Under the pieces are notes generated by a model. The model was given only the letters and a program-made list of their open reading frames with translations, ran no database searches and was not told the origin of the DNA. 64,000 nucleotides of DNA from Sphingomonadales bacterium (lineage in GTDB: Bacteria > Pseudomonadota > Alphaproteobacteria > Sphingomonadales > Govanellaceae), in the NCBI GenBank assembly GCA_019455285.1, contig JACFMS010000002.1, forward strand, positions 124,001-188,000, in the 5' to 3' direction. Below, piece by piece: positions 31,674 through 43,895 of this stretch (the first letter of the stretch is position 1; the number at the start of each line of letters is the position of its first letter). Both the position numbers and the translations under genes were made by a program.

Positions 31674-32966
31674 TCAGTCAGGCGCTAGCCCGATATCGTC
31701 CAATATCTGCCCCGCCATGTAAAGCGAACCGCAAATCAGCAGGCGATCGCCCGGCCGCAAGGCGGGCAGCGTTGCGGCAATGGCTGTTGCAGGCGTCGTC
31801 CCGGCTTCGGCGGCGATGCCGCAAGAGCGGGCGAGCCTGGCCAACGTCTCAGCCGGATGGCACGCCTCGTCGGGAATGTTCACCGCCACCATGCGATCCA
31901 CCGCGCCGGAAAGCGCGGCAAGATAGGCTGCGGCATCCTTGTTGGCCAGCATGCCGATGATCACGGTGGTAGGACGCGGGCGCGCTTTCACCGCCGCCGC
32001 CAGAGCTTCCGCGCCCGCCGGATTGTGGCCGCCATCCAACAGGATTTCAACGTCTGCCGGCACGCGGCCCGCAAAACCTGGAGCATCAGTGACGTTTTGC
32101 AGCCGTGCCGGCCAGCGCGCGCCGGCGACGCCGGCGGCGAGCGCATCATTATTCAGCATGAATAGGTGTTGCGCCCGCAAGGCTGTAACCGCCAGCGCCG
32201 CATTCTTGAACTGATGCGGACCCAGGAGCGCCGGTATTGGAAGCGCGATCTCGCCTCGCGCGTCGCGCACGCGAAAGCCATGATCATCGCTCTCCCACGT
32301 CCAATCGCGGCCTTCCAGCAGTACCGGCGCACCGACAGAAGCGGCGTGATCCAGAATGACATCACGCGCCGCCGGTTGTTGCGCCATGATGACGAGCGGA
32401 CAATCTTTTTTGGCGATGCCGGCTTTCTCGCGCGCGATTTGTTGCAGCGTATCGCCCAGAAACTGTTCGTGATCCAGGGCGATCTGGCTGATGGCGGTCA
32501 TGAGCGGCGCGGCCACCACATTGGTGGCGTCCAGACGGCCGCCAAGTCCCACTTCCAACAACGTCGCATCGGCAGCGGTGCGGGAGAAAGCGAGAAACGC
32601 CGCGGCGGTGGTGATCTCGAAGAAAGTGATGGGCGCGCCGGCGTTGGCGTCCTCGCATTCTTCCAGCAGCACCGCCAGCGCCTCTTCCTCGATCAAACGT
32701 CCGGCGACGCGGATGCGCTCGCAAAAACGCACCAGATGCGGCGAGGTATAGACATGCACGGATTTTCCCGCCGCTTCTAAGGCGGCGCGCATGTAGGCGA
32801 CGGTGGAGCCCTTGCCGTTGGTGCCGGCGACATGAAATACCGGCGGCAAGCGCCGTTCCGGATGGCCGAGCGCTTCCAAAAGCCGCTCCATGCGGCCCAG
32901 GGACAAATCAATTTTTTTCGGGTGCAGTGCGCCCAGCCGCTCCAGAATGCGGTCGCTGCGGCGCAT
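31674..32966 (-). CDS. folC: Bifunctional folylpolyglutamate synthase/dihydrofolate synthase
   Basis: The protein has 430 residues. The ATP loop is PVFHVAGTNGKGSTVAYM; other Mur-ligase-like motifs are HVYTSPHLVRFCERI, EITTAAAFLAFSRT, LEVGLGGRLDATNVV, ISQIALDHEQFLG and ILLDGGHNPAGAEAL. FolC adds Glu to dihydropteroate and then extends the folate Glu chain, in the cytoplasm. It follows accD by 9 bp, the normal trpA-accD-folC ending of this operon. Confidence 0.96.
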   Translation of the reverse strand: MRRSDRILERLGALHPKKIDLSLGRMERLLEALGHPERRLPPVFHVAGTNGKGSTVAYMRAALEAAGKSVHVYTSPHLVRFCERIRVAGRLIEEEALAVLLEECEDANAGAPITFFEITTAAAFLAFSRTAADATLLEVGLGGRLDATNVVAAPLMTAISQIALDHEQFLGDTLQQIAREKAGIAKKDCPLVIMAQQPAARDVILDHAASVGAPVLLEGRDWTWESDDHGFRVRDARGEIALPIPALLGPHQFKNAALAVTALRAQHLFMLNNDALAAGVAGARWPARLQNVTDAPGFAGRVPADVEILLDGGHNPAGAEALAAAVKARPRPTTVIIGMLANKDAAAYLAALSGAVDRMVAVNIPDEACHPAETLARLARSCGIAAEAGTTPATAIAATLPALRPGDRLLICGSLYMAGQILDDIGLAPD

Positions 32967-32975
32967 GGACGGGAA

Positions 32976-33860
32976 CTAACGCGCTGGCGCGGCGAGCCGC
33001 GGCGCGTTGGACATCGGCCGCATCAAGAGATCAACGATCCGGATCAAGGTGGCGCGCAAGTTGTGGCGATGCACCACCATGTCGAGCATGCCATGTTCCA
33101 ACAAATATTCGGCGCGCTGAAAGCCTTCCGGCAGCTTTTCGCGAATGGTATTCTCGATGACGCGCGGACCGGCAAAGCCGATGAGCGCCCCCGGCTCGGC
33201 AATCTGAATGTCGCCGAGCATGGCGTAAGAGGCGGTAACGCCGCCGGTGGTGGGATCGGTGAGCACGACGATATAGGGAAGTCCGGCGTCGCGCACCATT
33301 TCCACCGCCACGGTGGAGCGCGGCATCTGCATCAATGACAAGATGCCTTCCTGCATGCGCGCGCCACCGGCGGCGGTAAACACGATCATGGGCGCCTTGG
33401 CCTTGACCGCTTTTTTCGCCGCCGCGATCAGCGCCTCGCCGACGCCGATGCCCATGGAGCCGGCCATGAAGGCGAAATTCTGCACCGCGATCACCACGCT
33501 ATGGCCGCCCATCTTGCCGCAGCCGACATCCATGGCGTCTTCCGCGCCCAGGTCGGCGCGCGCCGCCTTCAGCCGGTCGCTGTATTTTTTCTGATCCTTG
33601 AATTTCAGCGGGTCTTCCTGCGCCTTGGGAATGCGCACCTTGGTGAACTGACCGTCGTCGAATAACTGCGCGAAGCGATCGGATGAACCGATGCGGCCGT
33701 GATGACCACAGCCGGGGCAGACGCTCAACGCTTCCTTGTATTCCTTGTGGAAGATCATCTGGCCGCAGCTTGGACATTTTTGCCACAAGTTGTCCGGCGT
33801 CTCGCGCTTTTGCATGGCGGCGCGAACCTTGGGACGAACGAAATTGGTCAACCAGTTCAT
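32976..33860 (-). CDS. accD: Acetyl-CoA carboxylase carboxyltransferase subunit beta
   Basis: The protein has 294 residues. An N-terminal zinc finger uses Cys29, Cys32, Cys48 and Cys51 (KCPSCGQ, CPGCGHH). The crotonase-fold carboxyltransferase follows, with [39 protein letters not shown] and [18 protein letters not shown], the oxyanion-hole Gly segments. With AccA it moves CO2 from biotin to acetyl-CoA, the first step of fatty acid synthesis. It is 16 bp after trpA, in the order trpBA-accD-folC found in most proteobacteria. Confidence 0.98.
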   Translation of the reverse strand: MNWLTNFVRPKVRAAMQKRETPDNLWQKCPSCGQMIFHKEYKEALSVCPGCGHHGRIGSSDRFAQLFDDGQFTKVRIPKAQEDPLKFKDQKKYSDRLKAARADLGAEDAMDVGCGKMGGHSVVIAVQNFAFMAGSMGIGVGEALIAAAKKAVKAKAPMIVFTAAGGARMQEGILSLMQMPRSTVAVEMVRDAGLPYIVVLTDPTTGGVTASYAMLGDIQIAEPGALIGFAGPRVIENTIREKLPEGFQRAEYLLEHGMLDMVVHRHNLRATLIRIVDLLMRPMSNAPRLAAPAR

Positions 33861-33876
33861 GGCAACCTACCTCATG

Positions 33877-34724
33877 TTAAGCGTGCGCCGTCTGGCGTTT
33901 GGCGGTCGAAGTTTGCATGGCCGCAGCCAGGCTTTGCACGAATGCCGCCACCTCATCCGTCAGACCCGGTAGGGCGCGGCCGGTTTGGTCGAGATGCTTG
34001 GCGACAATGCCGACGATCGCCGATCCCACCACCACGCCATCGGCGAACTCAGCAATGGCGGCGGCTTGGTTGGGCTCCTTGACGCCGAAGCCGACGGCAA
34101 TGGGCAGCTTGGTGCGGCGGCGAATGCGGGCGATGGCGTCTTGCAAATCCGCCGCATCGGCGCTCGCCGTGCCGGTAATGCCGGCCACCGCCACATAATA
34201 CAAAAATCCGCTGGCGTGCGCGAGCACTGCCGGCAAGCGTTTGTCATCGGTGGTGGGGGTGGCGAGGCGAATGAAGCGCATCCCCGCTTTGATCGCCGGC
34301 AGGCACAATTCCGCATCTTCCTCCGGCGGCAGATCGACCACGATCAGGCCGTCGACGCCAGCATCGAGCGCGTCTCGCAAAAAAGCGTCAACGCCGTAGC
34401 TGTAGATCGGATTGTAGTAACCCATGAGCACAATCGGCGTTTGCCCATCATGCTCGCGGAAGCGCCGCACCAGCGTAAGAATTTTTTGTAATGTGATGCC
34501 GGCAGCGAGCGCGCGATGTCCCGCCGCTTCGATGGTCGGCCCGTCGGCCATGGGGTCCGAGAACGGCACGCCGAGCTCGATGAGGTCGGCGCCCGCCGCC
34601 GGCAAGCGGCGCAAAATTTCAAACGAGGTCGCTTCATCGGGATCGCCGGCGGTGATGAAGGTAATGAGCGCGGCGCGGCCCTCGGCTTTGAGCGCCGCAA
34701 AGCGTTGTTCGATGCGCCCCGCGC

Positions 34725-34728
<4 letters not shown>
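33877..34728 (-). CDS. trpA: Tryptophan synthase alpha subunit
   Basis: The protein has 283 residues in a TIM barrel. The catalytic Glu and Asp lie in [16 protein letters not shown] and in [27 protein letters not shown] and the phosphate-binding ends [13 protein letters not shown] and GVVVGSAIV are present. It splits indole-3-glycerol phosphate and passes indole to TrpB through the intersubunit tunnel. Its ATG overlaps the trpB stop (ATGA), which should favour equal synthesis of the two subunits. Confidence 0.98.
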
Positions 34729-35950
<1,222 letters not shown>

Positions 35951-35954
<4 letters not shown>

Positions 35955-36616
35955 GAAGCGACTTCGTTTTGCGCCGCCACGGCAGCGAGAAAATCCCTGA
36001 TCTTTTGCGGCGATTTGACGCCCGGCCGGTCCTCGACCCCCGACGACACATCCACCAGCTTGGCCCGCGTCGTGGCGATGGCGGCGCCGACATTGGCCGC
36101 CTCAAGACCGCCCGACAGTAGCCAGGGCTTTGCGAGCTTCGGGGCGGCGGCGATAAGCTGCCAATCGAAGATCAGTCCATTGCCCCCCGGCAATGCGCCC
36201 GCCATAGATGTAGGCGCTTTCGCATCGAACAGCAACAGATCGGCCGCTTCCTCATAAGTCATTGCTTTTTCAACATCTTCTTGGGAAGAAATGGCAATTG
36301 CCTTGATCACCGGACGGCCGAATCGAGCCCGCACCGCCGCCGTGCGCTGGACCGTCTCATGGCCATGGAGTTGGATCAGATCGGGGCTGAAGGCGGCCAG
36401 CACGCGCGCGATGTCGTCATCCTCAGGGTCGACGAGGACAGCGACCTTTTTTATTATCGGCGGCAAACTGGCGGCCAGCGCCGCCGCCTCTACCGGGCGC
36501 AAATTCCGGGGTGACGGCGGATAGAACACGAAGCCGGCATAAGCGGCGCCCCCCGCCGCCACCGCCGCCACCGCTTCCTTGGTGGTCAGGCCGCAGATTT
36601 TCGCACCTACCGTCAT
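35951..36616 (-). CDS. trpF: Phosphoribosylanthranilate isomerase
   Basis: The protein has 221 residues in a TIM barrel. The catalytic Cys is in [12 protein letters not shown] near the N-terminus and the catalytic Asp lies in [28 protein letters not shown] and [19 protein letters not shown] bind the phosphate. It catalyses the Amadori rearrangement in tryptophan synthesis. ATGA overlaps join it to pyrF upstream and trpB downstream. Confidence 0.97.
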
Positions 36617-37350
36617 AGGGTCAGGCTCTCGGCCTCCGTCATCTCGGCGACGATGGCCTCGGCCGCCGCCTTGGGGTCAGCGGCCTCGGTGATAGGCCGG
36701 CCGATCACCAGAAAGCTTGCACCCAAGGCCACCGCCTCGGCCGGCGAGGTAACGCGCTTCTGGTCGCCGGCGGCGACGCCGGCCGGCCGGATGCCGGGGG
36801 TCACCAGAACGAAGTCCGGACCCAGCGCCTGGCGCAGCGGCGCGATTTCGTGCGCCGACGAAACCACGCCATCGAGCCCGCAATCGCGCGCCAGTTTCGC
36901 CAACCGCAGCACCTGGGCGTGGGGAGCGTCGCCGACGCCGACGGCGGTCAGGTCGCCTTCATCCAGGCTAGTCAGCACCGTCACGGCGATGATCAACGGC
37001 CGCCTGACCCCGGCGGCGGCCGCCGCCTCCGCCGCAGCTTCGCGCGCGGCGCGCAGCATGTGCGGCCCGCCGGCGGCGTGCACGGTCAGCATGAACGGCG
37101 CCAAGGGGGTGAGCGCCGCTACCGCGCGGGCTACCGTGTTAGGAATATCGTGCAATTTTAGATCGAGAAAAATCGGCAGGCCGTGGCCGGCCAGGGCGCG
37201 CACGCCGGCCGGGCCTTCGGCGGCGAAGAATTCCAGTCCCACTTTCAAACCGCCCACCGCGTCGCGCAACAGCCGCGCCTGGGCCTGCGCCGCCGCTAGG
37301 CTGGCGGTGTCGAGAGCGCAGAACAGGCGCTGACGCGTCAGGGTGGTCAT
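36613..37350 (-). CDS. pyrF: Orotidine 5'-phosphate decarboxylase
   Basis: The protein has 245 residues. The catalytic loop FLDLKLHDIPNTVARAV gives the Asp-Lys-Asp network. LFCALDTASLAAAQAQ opens the protein, and VTPGIRPAG and FLVIGRPITEAADP near the end bind the phosphate. It makes UMP, the last step of pyrimidine synthesis. It lies between lapA and trpF; the pyrF-trpF overlap ties pyrimidine and tryptophan genes in one transcript, as often seen in Rhodospirillales. Confidence 0.97.
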   Translation of the reverse strand: MTTLTRQRLFCALDTASLAAAQAQARLLRDAVGGLKVGLEFFAAEGPAGVRALAGHGLPIFLDLKLHDIPNTVARAVAALTPLAPFMLTVHAAGGPHMLRAAREAAAEAAAAAGVRRPLIIAVTVLTSLDEGDLTAVGVGDAPHAQVLRLAKLARDCGLDGVVSSAHEIAPLRQALGPDFVLVTPGIRPAGVAAGDQKRVTSPAEAVALGASFLVIGRPITEAADPKAAAEAIVAEMTEAESLTL

Positions 37351-37370
37351 GCTGTCTTCCTGGGGCCTAT

Positions 37371-37625
37371 CTAGCGCGAGGTCTCCGCCGCCATCGCCTT
37401 AGCCTTGCGTTTCCGGCAAAAATGCGACACCGCGGCGAAAAGCCAGCCCATCAGCACGCCGATGAGCAGGCAGGCGAAGACCACGGCATAGAGCGGCAAT
37501 TCAAGCTCCACCGGCAGCGGCGTCAAGCGGAACACCACCAGCTCGCGATTGGCGACCGCAATCAGGATCGTCAGCGCGATCACCAGCGCGCCCACCAGCC
37601 AGAAAAGCGCTCGCTTGAAGGTCAA
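37371..37625 (-). CDS. LapA-domain (DUF1049) membrane protein
   Basis: The 84-residue protein has two TM helices (FWLVGALVIALTILIAVAN and YAVVFACLLIGVLMGWLFA) and a basic C-terminal tail (CRKRKAKAM). This is the LapA/DUF1049 pattern; E. coli LapA helps control LPS assembly. The frame begins with TTG and I see no ATG, so the start is non-standard or slightly different. It sits between ihfB and pyrF, its usual place in alphaproteobacteria. Confidence 0.88.
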   Translation of the reverse strand: MTFKRALFWLVGALVIALTILIAVANRELVVFRLTPLPVELELPLYAVVFACLLIGVLMGWLFAAVSHFCRKRKAKAMAAETSR

Positions 37626-37635
37626 AAGACGGTGC

Positions 37636-37923
37636 CTATCGCGTCTTGGCGTTCAGCCGTTCGCGCAGCTCCTTGCCGGCCTTGAAGTGGGGCACGTATT
37701 TGCTGCGCACCTGCACCGATTCCCCGGTGCGCGGATTGCGGCCCTGCCGGGCGTTCCGGGCGCGGGCTTCAAACGAGCCGAAGCCGCGGATTTCCACCCG
37801 CTGACCCTGGGCCAGGGCCTGAATGACCTCATCGAAAAACGTCTTGACCGCCATCACGGCCACGTCGTGCTTCAGTTCAGGCATTTCCGCGGCGATGGCT
37901 TGCGGCAATTCCGATTTTATCAT
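37636..37923 (-). CDS. ihfB: Integration host factor subunit beta
   Basis: The protein has 95 residues from the ATG at 37923, the site matching other IHF-beta proteins (MIKSELPQAIA), with GGAGG 11 bp upstream. Earlier in-frame starts would overlap sppA. Hallmarks are KTFFDEVIQALAQGQRVEIR, GFGSFEARARNARQGRNPRT with the DNA-intercalating Pro arm, and VPHFKAGKELRERLN. IHF is a heterodimeric DNA-bending protein. The order rpsA-sppA-ihfB is typical. It ends in TAG. Confidence 0.95.
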   Translation of the reverse strand: MIKSELPQAIAAEMPELKHDVAVMAVKTFFDEVIQALAQGQRVEIRGFGSFEARARNARQGRNPRTGESVQVRSKYVPHFKAGKELRERLNAKTR

Positions 37924-37963
37924 GACGCCCATGACCTCCCGGGGCATGCCCCCTTGATAAATC

Positions 37964-38869
37964 CTAAGTTGTAGGGTGCCAAAGCGATACCATGCCGTCA
38001 AGCGCCAGCCGCGGCGAGGCAAAAATCCGGGCGATGGCGTCGCCGACGAATTGCTGCAACAGCCGCTCTTCCGCCGTCATGTCAACGTCAACGGTGGGCA
38101 GGTCGGTGGCGACGCCGCGCTCGCTCATCAGCCAGGCGCGGGCCTCCGCCTCGCCGCCAAGCGCGTCGATGAGGCCGTTCTTGACCGCTTGCCGGCCGGT
38201 ATAGACACGGCCATCGGCCAATGCGCGCGCCTTCTCTTCGCTCATATTGCGCCGTGCCGCCACCAGCCCGACGAACCAGTCATAGCTGTCGTCGATAAGC
38301 CCCTGCAGCGCCAGCCGTCCCTCCTTCGATAACGGTTCGGCCAGGGACGGCTCGCCCTTTAAAGGCGCGCTCTTGATGGCGTCGACCTTGACCCCGAGCT
38401 TGTCGAACAGCCGGGAGAATTCGGCATATTCCATGATCACGCCGATGGAGCCGGTAAGCGTCGTCTCGCGGGCAAAGATCTGATCGCCGGCAATGGCCAC
38501 CACATAGCCGCCGGAAGCCGCCAAAGTGCCCATCACGCTGACCACCGGCTTGGTCGCCGCCACCTGACGCAGCGCCTGGTAGAGGCTTTCGCTGCCGGTG
38601 GTGGAGCCGCCGGGACTGTTGATGCGCACGATCAGCGCCTTGGCGTTCTTGTCATTGGCAACATTGGCGATGACCTCTTCCAGCGCCGCGTCTTCCAGAA
38701 TGATGTCGTCGACGGAGATGCGGGCGACGTAGGCCGCCGAACGCAGACCGGCCTTCTGAGCAAACACGAAGACCAGCGCAATAATGGCCAATACCGCCGC
38801 CAAGCGCCAGAACCGCAGACGACGTTTCAGCCGTCGCCGGTCGATGAGGGTGTCCAGATCAAAGGCCAT
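37964..38869 (-). CDS. sppA: Signal peptide peptidase SppA (short form)
   Basis: The protein has 301 residues. One N-terminal TM segment (LRFWRLAAVLAIIALVFVFA) anchors a periplasmic ClpP-like serine protease. The catalytic Ser is in VMGTLAASGGYVVAIAGD, and the general-base Lys is probably in IKSAPLKGEPS. INSPGGSTTGSESLYQAL supplies the oxyanion region. SppA degrades cleaved signal peptides. It lies between rpsA and ihfB and ends in TAG. Confidence 0.95.
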   Translation of the reverse strand: MAFDLDTLIDRRRLKRRLRFWRLAAVLAIIALVFVFAQKAGLRSAAYVARISVDDIILEDAALEEVIANVANDKNAKALIVRINSPGGSTTGSESLYQALRQVAATKPVVSVMGTLAASGGYVVAIAGDQIFARETTLTGSIGVIMEYAEFSRLFDKLGVKVDAIKSAPLKGEPSLAEPLSKEGRLALQGLIDDSYDWFVGLVAARRNMSEEKARALADGRVYTGRQAVKNGLIDALGGEAEARAWLMSERGVATDLPTVDVDMTAEERLLQQFVGDAIARIFASPRLALDGMVSLWHPTT

Positions 38870-38910
38870 GAACCGGGTCCGCCGTTGCCAACAAATGACG
38901 CTACTGTAGC

Positions 38911-38950
38911 AAAAAGAAAAGGGCCCGTCCTGACTTGCGGGCGGGCCCCC
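38911..38950 (-). terminator. Intrinsic terminator after rpsA
   Basis: On the minus strand GGGCCCGCCCG is followed by an inverted CGGGCCC and the T-rich tail TTTTCTTTTT. It lies 25 bp after the rpsA stop and before sppA, so the downstream genes rely on readthrough or their own promoter. Confidence 0.85.
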
Positions 38951-38974
38951 TTATTCCCTAACCGGGCGACAAGA

Positions 38975-40777
38975 TCAAGCGTCGGCCGCTTCCTCGTCGG
39001 CGGTAGCATCCTCGGATGACTTTTTGGCCTTCTTGGCCTTGGCCGGCTTGGCCGGGGCCGCGTCGGCGTCCTTGGCTTCCTTGGCCTTGTCGAAGGCAGC
39101 GCCCAGGATGTCGCCCAGGCTGGCGCCGCTGTCGGAGGAGCCGTACTGCGCCACCGCCGCCTTTTCCTCGGTGATCTCCAGTTGCTTGACCGAGAGTCCG
39201 ATCTTGCGGGCGGCGCGATCGACGGAGGTGATCATGGCGTCAACCTTATCGCCCACGGCAAAGCGCTCGGGGCGCTGGTCGCCGCGGTCGCGGGCCAGAT
39301 CGCTGCGGCGGATGAAGGCTTTCAGATCACCTTCGCCGAGGGTGACCTCGATGCCGTTATCCTGCACCGCGGCGACGGTGCAGGTCACCACGTCGCCTTT
39401 CTTCTTGGCCAGAACCGAGCCGAAGGGATCCTTGTCCACCTGCTTGATGCCGAGGCTGATGCGTTCCTTCTTGACGTCGATGTCGAGCACCACGGCCTTG
39501 ACATGATCGCCCTTCTTGAAGTTCTTGATCGCCTCTTCGCCCGAGCGGTTCCATTCCAGGTCCGACATATGCACCATGCCGTCGACATCGTTGTCGAGAC
39601 CGACGAACAGCCCGAACTCGGTGATGTTCTTGACCTCGCCCTCGATCTGGCTGCCCACCGGATGAGTTTCGGCGAACACTTCCCACGGATTGGGCAGGCA
39701 CTGCTTCAAACCAAGGCTGATGCGGCGCTTCTCGGGATCGACCTCGAGCACCACCACTTCCACTTCCTGGCTGGTCGAGACGATCTTGCTGGGGTGGGCG
39801 TTCTTCTTGGTCCAGCTCATTTCGGAGACATGGACAAGCCCTTCGACGCCGGCTTCCAGCTCGACGAAGGCGCCGTAATCGGTGATGTTGGTGATCCGGC
39901 CCTTCAACTTGGCGCCGATGGGGTATTTGGCGGCAATGCCGGCCCACGGATCGGCTTCAAGCTGCTTCATGCCGAGGCTGATACGCTGGGTCTCGGGGTT
40001 GAGGCGCACGATCTGCACCTTGACCTGCTGACCGATGGCAAGCGCTTCGGAAGGATGACTGATGCGCCGCCAGGAAATATCGGTGACGTGCAACAGGCCG
40101 TCGATGCCGCCGAGGTCCACGAAAGCGCCGTAATCGGTGATGTTCTTGACCACGCCGTCCACCACCTGGCCCTCTTTGAGGGTGGAGATGAGATCGGCGC
40201 GCTGCTCGGCGCGGGTTTCTTCCATCACGGCGCGGCGCGACACCACGATGTTGCCGCGGCGGCGATCCATTTTCAGGATCTGGAACGGCTGCGCCAGATT
40301 CATCAGAGGCGTGATGTCGCGCACCGGGCGGACATCCACTTGGCTGCCGGGCAGGAAGGCCACGGCGCCGGACAGGTCGACGGTAAAGCCGCCCTTGACC
40401 CGGCCGAAGATCACGCCGTCGACGCGCTCGCCGGCCTCGTAAGCCTTTTCCAGCTTGCCCCAGGCCTCCTCGCGGCGCGCCTTTTCGCGCGACAGCACCG
40501 CTTCGCCGCTGGCATTCTCGATCCGTTCAACAAAAACTTCGATGGTATCGCCGATGGCGATCTCGGGCGCCTGGCCCGGCATGGCGAATTCCCGCAACGC
40601 CACCCGGCCCTCGGACTTCAGGCCGATGTCGAGAATGGCGCATTCCTTATCGATGCCGATCACCGTGCCGGTGACCACCCGACCGTCGAAGCGGGTCGAT
40701 TCGCCCAGGCTTTCCGCCAGCAGCGCTTCAAATTCTGCGCGCAAGGGCGCGGACTTAACAGTTGACTTAGTAACCAT
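38975..40777 (-). CDS. rpsA: 30S ribosomal protein S1
   Basis: The protein has 600 residues with six S1 (OB-fold) repeats, for example NITDYGAFVDLGGIDGLLHV and NITEFGLFVGLDNDVDGMVH, each with the Gly-Phe/aromatic RNA-binding face. The C-terminal tail is Lys/Ala-rich and longer than in E. coli. S1 holds mRNA on the 30S subunit and helps initiation. A strong AAGGAG precedes the ATG. The gene follows aroA-cmk and has its own 148-bp upstream region, which may include a leader or promoter. Confidence 0.98.
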   Translation of the reverse strand: MVTKSTVKSAPLRAEFEALLAESLGESTRFDGRVVTGTVIGIDKECAILDIGLKSEGRVALREFAMPGQAPEIAIGDTIEVFVERIENASGEAVLSREKARREEAWGKLEKAYEAGERVDGVIFGRVKGGFTVDLSGAVAFLPGSQVDVRPVRDITPLMNLAQPFQILKMDRRRGNIVVSRRAVMEETRAEQRADLISTLKEGQVVDGVVKNITDYGAFVDLGGIDGLLHVTDISWRRISHPSEALAIGQQVKVQIVRLNPETQRISLGMKQLEADPWAGIAAKYPIGAKLKGRITNITDYGAFVELEAGVEGLVHVSEMSWTKKNAHPSKIVSTSQEVEVVVLEVDPEKRRISLGLKQCLPNPWEVFAETHPVGSQIEGEVKNITEFGLFVGLDNDVDGMVHMSDLEWNRSGEEAIKNFKKGDHVKAVVLDIDVKKERISLGIKQVDKDPFGSVLAKKKGDVVTCTVAAVQDNGIEVTLGEGDLKAFIRRSDLARDRGDQRPERFAVGDKVDAMITSVDRAARKIGLSVKQLEITEEKAAVAQYGSSDSGASLGDILGAAFDKAKEAKDADAAPAKPAKAKKAKKSSEDATADEEAADA

Positions 40778-40925
40778 TAGATCTCCTTAAAAATCATATT
40801 GCTATCCCGGCCAGCCGGTTGAATCCGGCGGTCTTGTCCCGCCCACGGCCCCATGCCATGGGCGGTTGGACGTTCAAACCTTGGATGTGAAAGACAGGCC
40901 TCAAGCACAAAAACAACCAGGGAGG

Positions 40926-43000
<2,075 letters not shown>

Positions 43001-43119
43001 TTAAGTTGGCGGCCAGGCAATCCTTATGGATAATGTTTTTGACAGCGGCGGCAGAACGTGGCAAACGAAGCGCCGCATTTTTCTCGCGATCCTGCGACAG
43101 ATCGTACAAGGAGCGACCC

Positions 43120-43464
43120 ATGGCCAAGCCAGAATGGGGAACCAAGCGCCGGTGCCCAAAATGCGGCGAGCGCTTTTATGATTTAAACCACGCCTACCCG
43201 CTGGCCTGTATCGGCTGCGGTCATCAGTTCGAGCCGGAAACTGTGCTGAAAAGCAAGCAGCCGATGGCGGAGGAAGAAGTCAAGGTGGTGCGCAAGGCGC
43301 CGATCGTGGCGGAGGCGGATGAGGAGCTTCTGGACGAGGAGCTGTTGGACGAAGACCTGGAGCTCGGCGACGAGGTGGAGGATGAAGAGTTGCTCGATGA
43401 TGAGCTTGGCGAGGACGACGATATGTCGGACGTCATCGAAAAGCGCACATCGGATGAAGGCTGA
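43120..43464 (+). CDS. TIGR02300-family zinc-ribbon acidic protein
   Basis: The protein has 114 residues from the ATG at 43120, which follows AAGGAGCGACCC. The N-terminus is a zinc ribbon: WGTKRRCPKCGERFYD and PLACIGCGHQFEPE, four Cys. The rest is a very acidic tail (DEELLDEELLDED, then EDDDMSDV). This is the TIGR02300 family of alphaproteobacteria, of unknown function, usually located between aroA and a tRNA-Ala gene as here. Confidence 0.92.
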   Translation: MAKPEWGTKRRCPKCGERFYDLNHAYPLACIGCGHQFEPETVLKSKQPMAEEEVKVVRKAPIVAEADEELLDEELLDEDLELGDEVEDEELLDDELGEDDDMSDVIEKRTSDEG

Positions 43465-43566
43465 CGGCGATGCGGGGGCGGTCGGCGGCGGCATTTTCGC
43501 CTCTTGATCTTGACCGACTTCCCGCCTAAGGTCGCGTCGCGTTTTTTGCCCCGTACGGGGCGTGTG

Positions 43567-43643
<77 letters not shown>

Positions 43644-43895
43644 TTATCCAATTGATATAGAGTGGTTTTCTATGTTTGGCCGCAAACCCCGCAGGTGTGC
43701 GGGATTGGGCGAACGTGGTTTGATGGGAGAGCAGCGGCGGGGGAGAGTTTTAGGGCGGGTTTGCGGCCCGTTCTCTGTTCGTGCTTTTGGCGTCCAATCC
43801 GTTGAATTGAGTCTTCGGGTGTCACGCAGAACTACATTCGTCACTCCCGCTTCGAGCGGGAATCCATAAAACAGATATCAGATATCAGACGATGG
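43644..43895. other. 252-bp gap between tRNA-Ala and the recombinase gene
   Basis: It contains a CCCGC/GCGGG hairpin at about 43687-43702 and an extragenic-type hairpin, ACTCCCGCTTCGAGCGGGAATCCA, at about 43843-43866. The latter resembles dispersed short repeats found in many proteobacteria. No gene is supported. A left element boundary could lie here but I cannot find a matching direct repeat on the right. Confidence 0.5.

Noticed and set aside
39182-40765. 527-codon open frame antisense to rpsA
   Set aside because: Shadow of rpsA; composition is His/Asp-rich as expected for reverse reading of Lys/Glu/Val codons, with no recognisable domain.
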